Origin: a bacterium BMS3Abin03
GTDB lineage: Bacteria; Bacteroidota; Ignavibacteria; Ignavibacteriales; Ignavibacteriaceae
Assembly (NCBI GenBank): GCA_022340715.1
Contig: JAJDNK010000033.1
Span: 1 to 64,000 of the forward strand
Direction: 5' to 3'
Length of the DNA: 64,000 bases
Position 1 is the first letter of the stretch. Each line of letters begins with the position of its first letter. A program made the translations under genes and the position numbers. Below are positions 26,655 to 36,661 of the stretch, one piece after another. The notes under the pieces are model-generated. The model saw only the letters and a program-made list of their open reading frames with translations. It was not told where the DNA came from and made no database searches.

Positions 26655-27685
26655 TGGCTAACAATTTAAGCGGCGCAAAACTCGGAATTTTTATTTTTCT
26701 CGGCAGTGTATTGCTTATTGTCGGGATATTTGTGCTTGGCAATAAAGAGGCATTATTTAAATCTACTTTTACTGTTAAAGCATTTTTTCAAAATGTGGAA
26801 GGACTAAGAGATGGTGCACCTGTAAGACTAAGTGGTGTTGATGTAGGCGCTGTGAAATCAATTCGTATTATCGGCGACCAGGCAAGCACAATCGAAGTTT
26901 CAATGAGACTTCTTTCAGATGTAGCCAGGTTTATCAGGAAAGATACGGAAGCAGGAATAGAAACCGAGGGACTTGTGGGTTATAAGTTTGTTGCGTTGTA
27001 TATCAAGGAAAGTGAAGCAGAACACGTTGAAGATGGAGGAACAATCCTTGCGAAAGAACCGGTAAGTTTTGCAGATGTAATTGAAGAGACACAGGGAATT
27101 ATGTCTTACACAAAGGAGATGACACAAAATCTTTCAGAGATTGTGTCTAAAATAAACAGAGGTGAAGGCACTTTAGGAAAAATACTTAATGACGATGCGC
27201 TTTATTATACTACGACTGTATTGACAAAATCAGCAAGCATTAGCCTTGATTCAATTACTTCTGATTTACGCAATGTAGTTGCTGTTTTCAAGAATTTGGG
27301 TGGTGGATTGAACGAAGCCGTTACTAAGATTAATAGAACCGTTGAAAATGTTGATTCTGTTATAGTAAATGTGAAAGAAGGCAAAGGTGCCCTTGGTTCT
27401 CTGCTTGCAGAAGGGAATTCCGATGATACTGCAATAACTGCAATCATTAATGATATCAGGGAAATTACACGTGAAGGAAAGCTCGCTGCAGGTAAATTAA
27501 ATGAAAACATGGAAGCGCTAAAACATAACTGGTTATTCAAGAGTTATTTTGAAGATCGCGGTTACTGGGATGCACCGCAATACGAAAATGAAATAGATAA
27601 AAAAACAAAAGAACTGAATGAAAAAATTCAGATTCTTGAAGACAAGATCAATGAATTAAAATCCTTAGACGAAAATCAACAATAA
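26654..27685 (+). CDS. mlaD: MlaD-family (MCE) substrate-binding protein
   Basis: The 343-residue protein has one N-terminal membrane anchor (about 10-28) and a periplasmic MCE domain (about 36-115). It shows VKAFFQNVEGLRDGAPVRLSGVDVG and ETEGLVGYKFVAL. A long helical C-terminal part (about 130-340) ends in a charged coiled coil. MCE proteins form hexameric rings that pass lipids between the membranes; the long tail resembles the tube-forming extension of larger MCE proteins, a point to be tested. It completes the mlaE-mlaF-mlaD operon. Confidence 0.9.
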   Translation: MANNLSGAKLGIFIFLGSVLLIVGIFVLGNKEALFKSTFTVKAFFQNVEGLRDGAPVRLSGVDVGAVKSIRIIGDQASTIEVSMRLLSDVARFIRKDTEAGIETEGLVGYKFVALYIKESEAEHVEDGGTILAKEPVSFADVIEETQGIMSYTKEMTQNLSEIVSKINRGEGTLGKILNDDALYYTTTVLTKSASISLDSITSDLRNVVAVFKNLGGGLNEAVTKINRTVENVDSVIVNVKEGKGALGSLLAEGNSDDTAITAIINDIREITREGKLAAGKLNENMEALKHNWLFKSYFEDRGYWDAPQYENEIDKKTKELNEKIQILEDKINELKSLDENQQ

Positions 27686-27705
27686 TTTTTTATTAGTTAA
27701 AAAGC

Positions 27706-27734
27706 TTGACATAAAAACCAAAATACCATAAATT
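27706..27734 (+). promoter_or_regulatory. Promoter of the spoVG-like gene
   Basis: TTGACA (27706-27711), 17 bases, then TAAATT (27729-27734) fits a sigma-70 type promoter. It also reads as TTG, 20 bases, TAAATTG, close to the Bacteroidota pattern. It lies about 40 bases before the start codon. Confidence 0.6.
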
Positions 27735-27774
27735 GTCTTTCGAATCATTTCATTAACTAATTGGAGGAACACCA

Positions 27775-28026
27775 ATGAAAATCATTCGTATCAACCCACT
27801 AAAAAACGATTCCGGTGGAAAAACTGCAGCCTTCTTCGATATCGAGACTAATGATGGAATTATCATCAAAGGTTTCCGGATTGTGAATGGTGCCAATGGA
27901 TTATTTGTTTCTGCTCCCAACGATAAAGGTAAGGATGGCAAATATTATGATAATGTTATCCTGCCTAATGAGATGAAAAGCGAGGTTGAGAAACAGGCAA
28001 TTGAAGAATATAACAAGCTAAGCTGA
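27775..28026 (+). CDS. spoVG: SpoVG-family protein
   Basis: The 83-residue protein aligns along its length with SpoVG: an N-terminal strand (MKIIRINPL), then ASITL-like AAFFDIETNDGIIIKGFRIVNG, the invariant NGLFVSAPN, and YYDNVILPN. SpoVG is a small nucleic-acid-binding regulator; it is named for sporulation in Bacillus but is widespread in bacteria that do not form spores. The start is supported by TTGGAGG about 8 bases upstream. Its own promoter and a long hairpin downstream make it a one-gene transcript. Confidence 0.88.
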   Translation: MKIIRINPLKNDSGGKTAAFFDIETNDGIIIKGFRIVNGANGLFVSAPNDKGKDGKYYDNVILPNEMKSEVEKQAIEEYNKLS

Positions 28027-28032
28027 GCCTGT

Positions 28033-28061
28033 AGAAAATCCAACAGGGGATTGGATTTTCT
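28033..28061 (+). terminator. Long hairpin after spoVG, probable terminator
   Basis: AGAAAATCCAA (28033-28043) pairs perfectly with TTGGATTTTCT (28051-28061) around a 7-base loop, an 11-bp stem starting 7 bases after the stop. The T tract is weak (TTTTT only 10 bases later), so it may serve for mRNA stability as well as termination. Confidence 0.6.
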
Positions 28062-28158
28062 CAAATGAAATTTTTGAAAGAATATATTCGGTTATTATAT
28101 TCAAAACAACTTTTTATTACTTAGATTCTAAATTTTATTCAAATTTCAGCTAGCAATT

Positions 28159-28821
28159 ATGGACGAAACCATTTTTTCAAAAGTTGACGATTATTTAATT
28201 GATTTATTTTCTCTCGATGATGATGTTTTAAAGAGGGTGAGAGAATCTATTAAAGAAAATGAAATGCCGGAAATTTCTGTGTCTGCAAACCAGGGACAGT
28301 TTTTATATATGATGGCTAAACTGTGTAATGCAAAGCAAATATTAGAAATAGGAGCGCTCGGTGGTTACAGCACAATCTGGCTAGCACGAGCTTTGGATGG
28401 AAATGGAAAACTTACCTCAATCGAGCTTGAACTGAAACATGCCGAAGTTGCTAAGGAAAATATTGCACGGGCTGGTTTATCAGATAAAGTAGAAATCTTA
28501 GTTGGGGATGCTTTAAAAATCCTTCCTGAATTAGTAAAAGATAAAATGCTAACCGATTTGATTTTTATCGATGCGGAAAAAACTCAGTATGTTTCTTATT
28601 TTAATTATGCAGTGAAACTTGCGAAGAAGGGAACAGTTATCATTGCCGATAATGTTATTCGTGAAGGACAAATTCTGGAAGAAAACAGCTCTGATGAAAT
28701 GGTAAACGGAGCAAAAAAATACAACGAAATGTTATCGAAAAGCGATAAGGTTATCACTTCTATCGTTCAGCAAGTGGGAAAGAAAGCATACGACGGCATG
28801 GCAATATCTATTGTAAAATAG
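28159..28821 (+). CDS. S-adenosylmethionine-dependent O-methyltransferase (family 3)
   Basis: The 220-residue protein has the catechol-type O-methyltransferase fold. SAM motif I is ILEIGALGGYSTIWLARAL (about 66-84), then SIELELKHAEVAKENIARAG, the metal-binding IFIDAEKTQYVSYF, and IIADNVIREGQI. Members methylate hydroxyls on caffeoyl-CoA, catechols or small secondary metabolites; the substrate here is not predictable. It stands alone between spoVG and uvrA. Confidence 0.85.
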   Translation: MDETIFSKVDDYLIDLFSLDDDVLKRVRESIKENEMPEISVSANQGQFLYMMAKLCNAKQILEIGALGGYSTIWLARALDGNGKLTSIELELKHAEVAKENIARAGLSDKVEILVGDALKILPELVKDKMLTDLIFIDAEKTQYVSYFNYAVKLAKKGTVIIADNVIREGQILEENSSDEMVNGAKKYNEMLSKSDKVITSIVQQVGKKAYDGMAISIVK

Positions 28822-28925
28822 GGGATTTTATGCAAAAAGATCTATCTTTTGATCTGCATTAAGCAAACTGGTTTACTACCTGATTTATAAACACTTCATT
28901 ACAATATAATTCATTAAATTAAAAG

Positions 28926-28951
28926 TTCGAATTTTTAAGAGTCAATTCGAA
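28926..28951. promoter_or_regulatory. Inverted repeat, two TTCGAA palindromes 20 bp apart, upstream of uvrA
   Basis: TTCGAATT (28926-28933) and AATTCGAA (28944-28951) form a perfect 8-bp inverted repeat with a 10-base spacer. Each arm contains the palindrome TTCGAA, and the two palindromes are spaced exactly 20 bp, two helical turns. The repeat ends 30 bases before the uvrA start codon. It looks like an operator for a dimeric repressor; a damage-response regulator is the natural guess, but none is encoded here. Confidence 0.45.
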
Positions 28952-28981
28952 GCAAAATAAAGTTTTTAATGTTTAATAGTA

Positions 28982-31777
28982 ATGCCCCAACGGAAAATAA
29001 ATAACAATAACAAGAAAATAATTGTTAAAGGCGCACGCGAACACAATCTAAAAAACCTCAATTTTGAGATTCCCCGGAATAAACTGGTTGTATTTACAGG
29101 CGTAAGCGGAAGCGGCAAATCTTCTCTTGTCTTTGATACAATTTATGCAGAAGGACAAAGAAGATACGTTGAAAGTCTTTCGTCATATGCAAGGCAGTTC
29201 CTCGAGAGGATGAACAAACCGGATGTTGATTTCATCCAGGGAATTAGTCCTGCAGTTGCAATCGAGCAGAAGAAAGGCTCCCGTAATTCACGTTCAACAG
29301 TTGGAACTACAACAGAGATTTATGACTATCTTCGTCTTCTGTGGTCAAGAATAGGAAAAACCATTTGCTTTGAGTGCGGTAAGGTTGTAAAGAAAGATGA
29401 TACGGGAACAGTTTCCGATTGGCTGGAAACTCAACCGGACGGAACAAAATTCTATTTGGGTTTTCCTTTATACGAACACGAGGGGCATTCAGTTAGAGAA
29501 GAGATCGATTTAATAAAGAAACGGGGATTCTTCAGAGTTTTTTACAAAGGTAAGCTAATCGATCTCAATGAAGAAAAATTTCTTCCCAAGGAGAAAAAAG
29601 GAATAAACGTAATTGTAGAGAGACTAAAAGTTCCAAAAGGGAGAGTAAGAGAAAAATTATCCGACTCTTTTGAAGTAACTTTTAAGGAAGGTGAAGAAAG
29701 ACTTGTTTTAATTAATGCGGAAACCAATGAAGTAAAAGAATTCAACAAGTATTATGAATGCTGTGGTATAAGATACGAAGAACCCGAACCGAGATTCTTT
29801 TCTTTTAATAATCCTTTCGGAGCCTGCCCTGTTTGCCAGGGATTCAGTAAGATAATCGGTATTGATATGAATCTCGTTGTTCCCGATCCTAACCTGAGTA
29901 TAATGGATGGGGCAATTGCCCCTTTCAGATCAGCAAAGTATAGTTCTAATCTTCGGGCTCTTATACAAAATGCTAAGACTTATAACATTCCGTTACATAT
30001 TCCTTTTAGGAAACTTTCAGAAGAACATATCAAGTTGATCAGGAAAGGATTCGGACGTTATAAAGGAATAGATAAATTTTTTGAAGAGCTTGAATCAAAA
30101 ACTTACAAGATGCATATACGCGTTCTGCTTAGCAGATACAGGGCATATACAATCTGTACTGCATGTAAGGGTTCGCGTCTAAGAAGAGAAGCACTGCAGG
30201 TTAAAATTAATGATAAATCGATTGATGATATTGTCCGTTTGCCGATTGAAAGATCTCTTGAGTATTTCGAGAATTTGGAATTAACTGAATATGAACAACT
30301 CGTTGCCGAAAGAATTCTGAAAGAGATAGTAAAACGACTTACATTTCTTAATAATGTCGGTATCGGTTATCTTACGATGGATAGAATAAGCAGCACACTT
30401 TCCGGTGGAGAAACTCAAAGAATTAATTTAGCAACTTCAATAGGTTCATCCTTGGTTGGGACATTATACGTACTTGATGAGCCGACAATCGGACTACATC
30501 CGCGTGATAATTCAAAACTTATTAAGTTATTGAAAAATTTAAGAGATATCGGCAATACTGTTTTAGTAGTTGAGCACGATCCCGAAATGATGACGGAATC
30601 TGATTTGATTTTTGATATGGGACCAAGAGCAGGCAGCAATGGTGGAAATATAGTTGTTTCAGGTACAGTTGATGACATTAAAAGTAATAAGGATTCACTG
30701 ACCGGTAAATATCTTTCGGGGAAGGTTAGTATTCCGTTACCTGCTAAAAGAAACAAATCAAAAACTAAAAGTATTGAAATCATCGGTGCAAGGGAAAACA
30801 ACCTACAAAATCTAAATGTTGAAATACCTTTAAATAAGTTTGTAGTCATTACAGGCGTAAGTGGTTCCGGTAAGAGTACTTTGATTCACGATATTCTTTA
30901 TTCCGGTATAGCTAAAAATTTTGGAATGGCTCCTCAGCATATAGGCAGGTACAATGATATCAGGGGTATTCAGTTCATAGACGAAATTGAAATTGTGGAT
31001 CAATCGCCAATTGGAAAATCTCCACGTTCAAATCCAATAAGTTATGTAAAAGCTTTTGAACACATCCGCGAATTATTTGCTTCTACTCATCAAGCTAAAG
31101 CGAGAGGTTATAAACCGGGTTACTTTTCTTTTAATGTTCCAGGCGGAAGATGCGAAACCTGTTCAGGCGATGGATATATAAAAGTTGAAATGCAGTTTCT
31201 TGCCGATCTTTATCTTACCTGCGATGATTGTGGCGGGACGAGATTTAAGAAAGAAACAAGAGAAATAACTTATCGCGGTAAAAATCTTGTTGAGGTACTA
31301 GAAATGACAGTTGATGAGGCATTAGTGTTTTTCAAGGGTAATGATAAAATCGTAAAATATTTACAGGTTTTGTCCGATGTAGGTCTGGATTACATAAAGC
31401 TTGGTCAACCTTCGAACACACTTTCCGGTGGAGAAGCACAACGTGTTAAGCTAGCTGCACATCTTTCTGTGCAAAGAGAGAAAAAGCATACCTTGTTCAT
31501 TTTCGATGAGCCTACAACAGGTTTACATTTTGATGATATTTCAAAATTGCTGGATTGTTTCCGATTACTTATTGAAAGAAACAACTCGGTAGTAATCATT
31601 GAACATAATCTTGATGTCATTAAGTGTGCCGATTACATCATTGATTTGGGTCCTGAAGCTGGTGAAAAAGGCGGACAAGTAGTAGCAGTTGGAACTCCCG
31701 AAGAAATCGTGAAAGTTGAACAATCCTGGACAGGCAAGTATCTTAAACCCTATCTTAATGGAAAAGTAAAAGCTTAG
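28982..31777 (+). CDS. uvrA: Excinuclease ABC subunit A
   Basis: UvrA recognises bulky DNA damage with UvrB in nucleotide excision repair. The 931-residue protein has the two-cassette layout: first Walker [10 protein letters not shown] (40-48), [10 protein letters not shown] and [11 protein letters not shown]; second Walker [10 protein letters not shown] (about 626), [10 protein letters not shown] and [12 protein letters not shown]. Zinc sites include CPVC after [11 protein letters not shown] and CETC...CDDC near 717-745. The length is normal. It stands alone behind an inverted repeat that may be its operator. No lexA or recA gene is in the window. Confidence 0.97.
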   Translation: MPQRKINNNNKKIIVKGAREHNLKNLNFEIPRNKLVVFTGVSGSGKSSLVFDTIYAEGQRRYVESLSSYARQFLERMNKPDVDFIQGISPAVAIEQKKGSRNSRSTVGTTTEIYDYLRLLWSRIGKTICFECGKVVKKDDTGTVSDWLETQPDGTKFYLGFPLYEHEGHSVREEIDLIKKRGFFRVFYKGKLIDLNEEKFLPKEKKGINVIVERLKVPKGRVREKLSDSFEVTFKEGEERLVLINAETNEVKEFNKYYECCGIRYEEPEPRFFSFNNPFGACPVCQGFSKIIGIDMNLVVPDPNLSIMDGAIAPFRSAKYSSNLRALIQNAKTYNIPLHIPFRKLSEEHIKLIRKGFGRYKGIDKFFEELESKTYKMHIRVLLSRYRAYTICTACKGSRLRREALQVKINDKSIDDIVRLPIERSLEYFENLELTEYEQLVAERILKEIVKRLTFLNNVGIGYLTMDRISSTLSGGETQRINLATSIGSSLVGTLYVLDEPTIGLHPRDNSKLIKLLKNLRDIGNTVLVVEHDPEMMTESDLIFDMGPRAGSNGGNIVVSGTVDDIKSNKDSLTGKYLSGKVSIPLPAKRNKSKTKSIEIIGARENNLQNLNVEIPLNKFVVITGVSGSGKSTLIHDILYSGIAKNFGMAPQHIGRYNDIRGIQFIDEIEIVDQSPIGKSPRSNPISYVKAFEHIRELFASTHQAKARGYKPGYFSFNVPGGRCETCSGDGYIKVEMQFLADLYLTCDDCGGTRFKKETREITYRGKNLVEVLEMTVDEALVFFKGNDKIVKYLQVLSDVGLDYIKLGQPSNTLSGGEAQRVKLAAHLSVQREKKHTLFIFDEPTTGLHFDDISKLLDCFRLLIERNNSVVIIEHNLDVIKCADYIIDLGPEAGEKGGQVVAVGTPEEIVKVEQSWTGKYLKPYLNGKVKA

Positions 31778-31872
31778 TTTTCATATTGTTTCGGATTCGA
31801 ATCTCAAATTTTCCTTGTTATAATATCGTTAATTTTATTAGATTCTTGTATCCATAAAAATTTTTTTTGCAT

Positions 31873-33384
31873 ATGAGATTACTATTAGTCAATCCAAGCA
31901 GAGGTAAAAATGCCAAGGGAGATTTTTGGGATTTTAACTTCGAAAAAAGAGTGCTGGGTCAAACCAGCCTGATTCCACTTTCTTTACCAACCATAGCTGG
32001 ATTATCGCCTGAAGATGTTGAAACTACAATTGTCGATGAAAAAGTTGAAGAAATAGATTTTGATGAAAAGGTTGATCTTGTTGGTATAGGGGCAATGACG
32101 CCCAGTATAAAAAGAGCTTATGAGATAGCTGATGAATTCAGGGGAAGAGGTGTTCCCGTTGTCATTGGCGGAATTCATGCATCTGTTCTGCCTGATGAAG
32201 CGATAAAACGTGCAGATAGTGTCGTTATAGGAGAAGCCGAATATTCGTGGCCTAATGTTTTGGATGATTATAAAAATGGAACGATGAAAAAATTTTACCG
32301 TTTTGATCGTTATCCGAATCTGGAAGATGTTCCCGTTCCTCGTCACGATTTGCTTAAGAGCGACAGGTACGTAATAAACCAGGTACAAACAACAAGAGGT
32401 TGTCCGTTTGATTGCGAGTTTTGTACAGTCAAGGCTTTTTCAGGGAAAGAATTCAGGCTTAAAAAAATTGACCAGGTATTAAGAGAAATCGAAGCATTAA
32501 CACCACACTATAAGTTAAATGTTATGGGATACGATCTAAAATTACCCAAAACGTTACTTTTTGCCGATGATAATCTGATCGGTAATAAAAGTCATGCAAG
32601 AAAATTGTTTAATGCTTTAATCCCGCTTAGAATTTCCGACTGGTATTGCCAGTCATCAATTAATCTTGGAAGAGATAAAGAACTACTCGCGTTAATGAGA
32701 GAAGCCGGATGCCAGACGGTAATGATCGGTATTGAGAGCGTTGTGCAAAACAGTCTTAATGCAATGGAAAAGAAAATCAATAAGGTTGATGAATATTACG
32801 AGTGCATTGATAATATTCAATCTGCCGGTATTAAAGTTCTTGGCTCATTTGTATTGGGGAATGATGCTGAAGATGATTCAATTTTTGAAAAGACGGTGAA
32901 GTTTATACGCGATACAAATATGATTTACAGTATGATAAATATTCTTACACCGTTGCCCGGTACGCGTCTTTATGAACGGTTCGAACATGAAGGAAGAATT
33001 CTCCACAAGGATTGGGAACACTATAGTCTTGAATCGGTTTGCTTCAAGCCAAAGCAAATGTCGCCAGATACTTTATTAGAAGGTCGTCGTTGGGTTTACC
33101 AGCAAGTATATTCGCTACCGGATATACACGAGAGATATGAGAATTTCTTAAAACAAAAAGACAATTTGGAAGTTAAAGGTTTTGAAGAATCATTTACTAA
33201 AATGCCTTTGTCTGATAAGATATTTTCCGCAGTTATGCTGATGAAAATTCTTTACAGAGTTAATCCACAGCAAAGAAGATTTTTAATTGATATGTTGAAG
33301 CGACATTTTGCAGGAAAGGAAACTAACCTGGGAAATACAATAGCTGCTATGAGTTTTAACGATTATACTTTACGTTTAGTATAA
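31873..33384 (+). CDS. B12-binding domain radical SAM protein
   Basis: From ATG 31873 the protein has 503 residues (TTG 31867 is in frame). An N-terminal cobalamin-binding-like domain (about 1-140) contains GGIHASVLPDEAI. The radical SAM domain has the cluster motif CPFDCEFC near 177-184, followed by a C-terminal region of the DUF4070 type. Homologues act in hopanoid, bacteriochlorophyll or other lipid and cofactor methylation; the product is not predictable here. GATTCGAATC, a perfect palindrome at 31794-31803, and TATAAT at 31819-31824 lie upstream. Confidence 0.82.
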   Translation: MRLLLVNPSRGKNAKGDFWDFNFEKRVLGQTSLIPLSLPTIAGLSPEDVETTIVDEKVEEIDFDEKVDLVGIGAMTPSIKRAYEIADEFRGRGVPVVIGGIHASVLPDEAIKRADSVVIGEAEYSWPNVLDDYKNGTMKKFYRFDRYPNLEDVPVPRHDLLKSDRYVINQVQTTRGCPFDCEFCTVKAFSGKEFRLKKIDQVLREIEALTPHYKLNVMGYDLKLPKTLLFADDNLIGNKSHARKLFNALIPLRISDWYCQSSINLGRDKELLALMREAGCQTVMIGIESVVQNSLNAMEKKINKVDEYYECIDNIQSAGIKVLGSFVLGNDAEDDSIFEKTVKFIRDTNMIYSMINILTPLPGTRLYERFEHEGRILHKDWEHYSLESVCFKPKQMSPDTLLEGRRWVYQQVYSLPDIHERYENFLKQKDNLEVKGFEESFTKMPLSDKIFSAVMLMKILYRVNPQQRRFLIDMLKRHFAGKETNLGNTIAAMSFNDYTLRLV

Positions 33385-33398
33385 ATGCACGTTTCCAT

Positions 33399-34418
33399 TT
33401 AAACTTTTACAATTACTTTTCCAATCGTATTCCCAGATTGAAAATATTTTAATGCGTTAATCAGTTCATTAAATTGAAAAACTTTATCGATATGCGGTTT
33501 TGGTAAATTCATTTTGAATATTTCCACAAGCATATTTCTCAATCCCTCAGGTCTATCCCATAAATAAATGAGATTAAATCCCATGATAGATCTGTTCGTA
33601 TCAGAAAGTTTTAGAGGATCGATTTTGGGTCTTGTTAAATACTTATAAATCACCTTTGGATAATTTGGATAAGACGAGTGCGACATAAACTGTGCACCTC
33701 CATAAATCATAATTCTTCCTCCCGGCGATAAAAGACTAAAACAATCTTCAAATATTTTTCCTCCGATTGATTCGAGCACGATGTTTAACTCTCTTTTTCC
33801 CAATGCTTCTTTTAATTGTTCCCTGAAATTGGAATCACGTACAATAATTCTATCGTAATGTTCTTTCTTTAGGAAATCGATTTTGTTTTTACTGCCGACA
33901 GTCCCAATTGTATAAGCATTAAACTTTTTTGCAATTCGGTTCGCAAAAATGCCAACTCCGCCTGCAGCGCTATTTACTAGAACCGTGCTCTCTTCTTTAA
34001 TATTTCCGAGTTCGACCAGTGAGTAATAAGCTGTAAGGGGTTGAACAATTTCTGCAGCGCCTTCTTCAAACGAATGATTCTCAGGTAGTTTTAATATGTA
34101 TCTGTTATTGATGTTCAGATGAGTTGTATATGCGCCAAATCTTATTGCTCCGATAATATTATCGCCCTCCTTAAATTCATTTACATTCATTCCTTTTTTT
34201 ATGATTGTTCCCGAATATTCTACACCAGGAATAAAACTTTCTTTGGGTGTTGCACTGTAAAGTCCCTGAATTGCAAACAAATCGGCAAAGTTCAGTCCGA
34301 TGGATTCTACTTTGATTGTTACTTCATCTTTTGCCGGATCAGGAAGCTCTTCTTCTACCAGTTTAAGATTTTTTATTGAACCAGCTTTGTTTATCCTGTA
34401 AGATTTTCGTTTAATCAT
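33399..34418 (-). CDS. Medium-chain NADPH:quinone oxidoreductase-like protein
   Basis: From ATG 34418 the protein has 339 residues. It is a zinc-free medium-chain dehydrogenase: GroES-like part (about 1-120) with GLNFADLFAIQG, and Rossmann part with NSAAGGVGIFANRIAKKF (about residue 125). It resembles VAT1/quinone oxidoreductase-type enzymes that reduce quinones or enones with NADPH. A longer frame to 34508 is rejected because it would run into the divergent peptidase gene and adds an unrelated N-terminus. It is convergent with the radical SAM gene (14 bases). Confidence 0.82.
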   Translation of the reverse strand: MIKRKSYRINKAGSIKNLKLVEEELPDPAKDEVTIKVESIGLNFADLFAIQGLYSATPKESFIPGVEYSGTIIKKGMNVNEFKEGDNIIGAIRFGAYTTHLNINNRYILKLPENHSFEEGAAEIVQPLTAYYSLVELGNIKEESTVLVNSAAGGVGIFANRIAKKFNAYTIGTVGSKNKIDFLKKEHYDRIIVRDSNFREQLKEALGKRELNIVLESIGGKIFEDCFSLLSPGGRIMIYGGAQFMSHSSYPNYPKVIYKYLTRPKIDPLKLSDTNRSIMGFNLIYLWDRPEGLRNMLVEIFKMNLPKPHIDKVFQFNELINALKYFQSGNTIGKVIVKV

Positions 34419-34497
34419 TATTAGTATTTTGATAAAAATTGTTCGTCTGATTAAGTTTAATTGTTTATTTCTTATAGTTAAAAATGGATTTAAAAAA

Positions 34498-36636
34498 ATG
34501 AAATTCAAAATATTCCTCTTTGCAATGATTTTCCAAATAATCTTTTTTGCTGTTTTATCGTTCTCACAACAAATTTATAGTGTCGATCTCGATACAGTTA
34601 AAGCTCAAAAATTTGATATGGGAAAGATGTGGACTTTTGAACATCCACCGCTTGATTATTTTGAGATGGAATATAACTTCAGACCATCTGCTGAATGGCT
34701 GGAGAAAGTAAGAAAATCTGCATTGCGTTTTGGGAATGGTTGCTCAGCTTCATTTATTTCGGCTAATGGATTGATAATGACAAATCATCATTGTGTAAGG
34801 GGAATATTAGGCAGACTTAACCGGGATGACGAGGATTTATTACGTAATGGATTTTATGCCGAATCATTAGAGGAAGAAAGAAGAGTTCCCGGTTTATTTG
34901 TAGATGAATTGATGGTGATAAAGGATGTTACAAATGAAATCCTTGATGCAATGAATGAAGCTAAAACTGATTCTGCAAAGATAAACATTCGCAATGAAAA
35001 GATTGAAAATATTATAGAAAATGCCGAAGAGAAAAATCCTGATCTTAATTTCAGAGTAATTCCGCTGTACGAGGGTGGAAAATATTCTTTATATGGATAT
35101 AAAAGATTCAACGATATCCGTTCGGTATTTGTACCAGATCTGTTCACTGCTAAGCTGGGAGGAGATTATGACAATTTTACTTATCCGCGTTATGGACTCG
35201 ATTGTGCCTTCTTGCGCGCTTACGATGGAAATGGTGAACCTGCTGAAACACCTTATCATTTTAGCTGGAATGAAGAAGGTGTTGTTGAAAATCAGCCGGT
35301 GTTTGTTGTTGGGAATCCAGGAAGTACAGACAGAATAAATACGATGGCTCAGGTTAAATATGCACGTGATATCAGATATCCAATGCTCACAAGTATGTAT
35401 AAAGATCTTTATGCTATTTATGACGAAATGGTACAGAAAGACAGTGCAAGGAATACAACACTTATTGCCAGACTGTATTCAATCGGGAATTCGCTAAAAG
35501 TGTACGACGGAACATATAAAGCTTTACTCGATCCTGTTTTGATGGCGAGAAAAATGGATTTTGAAAATAAATTTAAAAAGGCAGTGCAAAGTAATCCGGA
35601 ATTGAACAGAGATTACGGAAATATCTGGGATGAAATAGAAAGTTCTCAGAAGGAATTATCCAAATATGCAAAGAAGAGTTTTGCGTATTCGCTAAGGTCA
35701 CGTTACACGCCTTTGTACTTTTTCGTAGCCGAAGATCTTATAAAACTTGCTGAACAGTTAAAACTGCCGGATGATGAAAGAGAAGAATCTTATAAAGAAG
35801 ATAATCTTGAAGAAACTATTAATAATATTTATCCCCCGAATCTTGATACAGTTTTACAAAGAAAGTTTTTACTTGTAAAAGTAAATGTAATTACCAGAAA
35901 TCTGAGTAACGACAACGAATTAGTAAAAAAACTCTTTGATGGAAAAACCGGACAAGAAGCGGTCGATTATATGTTATCGAATTCAATATTAACAAATGAA
36001 GACTCTATAATCAATCTTGCTAAACGTGGAAGAGATGCTGTTTTAAATTCTGCAGATCCTTTTATTTATTTTATACTTCATACTGTAAGTGAACTCGATA
36101 GTATCAATCAAATAACTGAAAGTTTAAAAAATAAAGATGAACTGAATAACCAGAAGCTTGGTGAAGCATTATATGAAGTGTACGGAGATACTATTCCTCC
36201 CGACGCAACATTTTCTTTAAGAATAGCAGATGGAGTGGTAAAAGGATATGATTATAACGGAACACGTGCACCTTATAAAACAACATTTTATGGCTCGCTC
36301 GACAGGTATTATTCTTTTGATAAAAAATTTCCGTTTAATTTGCCAAAGTACTGGGAGAGTCTTCCAGAAGAATTTGATCTTTCAACCCCTCTGGATTTTG
36401 TGAGCACGAATGACATTGTAGGAGGAAACTCTGGAAGTCCGGTGATTAATACAAAAGCTGAAATTGTTGGTGTTGCATTCGATGGAAATATTGAAAGTCT
36501 GCCTTCACGGTTTATTTATACAACTGAAGCGAACAGAACGGTATCAGTAAATGCTCTTGGAATGATGGAAGCTATTCGTAATTTGTATAAAGCAACCCGA
36601 TTGAGTAATGAAATTTTAAATGGCGGAATAGAGTAG
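34498..36636 (+). CDS. S46-family dipeptidyl-peptidase (DPP7/DPP11 type)
   Basis: This is a periplasmic serine exopeptidase that removes dipeptides from oligopeptide N-termini. The 712-residue protein has a signal peptide (about 1-24, ending LSFSQQ). The catalytic histidine lies in LIMTNHHC (about 97-98), the aspartate region is GLDCAFLRAYDG, and the serine is S645 in GGNSGSP. Counting 18 residues on from the serine gives G663 in AFDGN. That position is Gly673 in DPP7 and Arg673 in DPP11, so hydrophobic rather than acidic P1 preference is expected. The start is ATG 34498; an upstream TTG at 34429 would spoil the signal peptide. Confidence 0.9.
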   Translation: MKFKIFLFAMIFQIIFFAVLSFSQQIYSVDLDTVKAQKFDMGKMWTFEHPPLDYFEMEYNFRPSAEWLEKVRKSALRFGNGCSASFISANGLIMTNHHCVRGILGRLNRDDEDLLRNGFYAESLEEERRVPGLFVDELMVIKDVTNEILDAMNEAKTDSAKINIRNEKIENIIENAEEKNPDLNFRVIPLYEGGKYSLYGYKRFNDIRSVFVPDLFTAKLGGDYDNFTYPRYGLDCAFLRAYDGNGEPAETPYHFSWNEEGVVENQPVFVVGNPGSTDRINTMAQVKYARDIRYPMLTSMYKDLYAIYDEMVQKDSARNTTLIARLYSIGNSLKVYDGTYKALLDPVLMARKMDFENKFKKAVQSNPELNRDYGNIWDEIESSQKELSKYAKKSFAYSLRSRYTPLYFFVAEDLIKLAEQLKLPDDEREESYKEDNLEETINNIYPPNLDTVLQRKFLLVKVNVITRNLSNDNELVKKLFDGKTGQEAVDYMLSNSILTNEDSIINLAKRGRDAVLNSADPFIYFILHTVSELDSINQITESLKNKDELNNQKLGEALYEVYGDTIPPDATFSLRIADGVVKGYDYNGTRAPYKTTFYGSLDRYYSFDKKFPFNLPKYWESLPEEFDLSTPLDFVSTNDIVGGNSGSPVINTKAEIVGVAFDGNIESLPSRFIYTTEANRTVSVNALGMMEAIRNLYKATRLSNEILNGGIE

Positions 36637-36661
36637 TTTCGGAAAATCTGAATAAGAAGAA

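Noticed and set aside
34429-34508. Overlapping upstream starts for the divergent quinone oxidoreductase and S46 peptidase genes
   Set aside because: The extensions add unrelated residues before a normal N-terminus and a normal signal peptide; starts at 34418 (minus) and 34498 (plus) remove the overlap.
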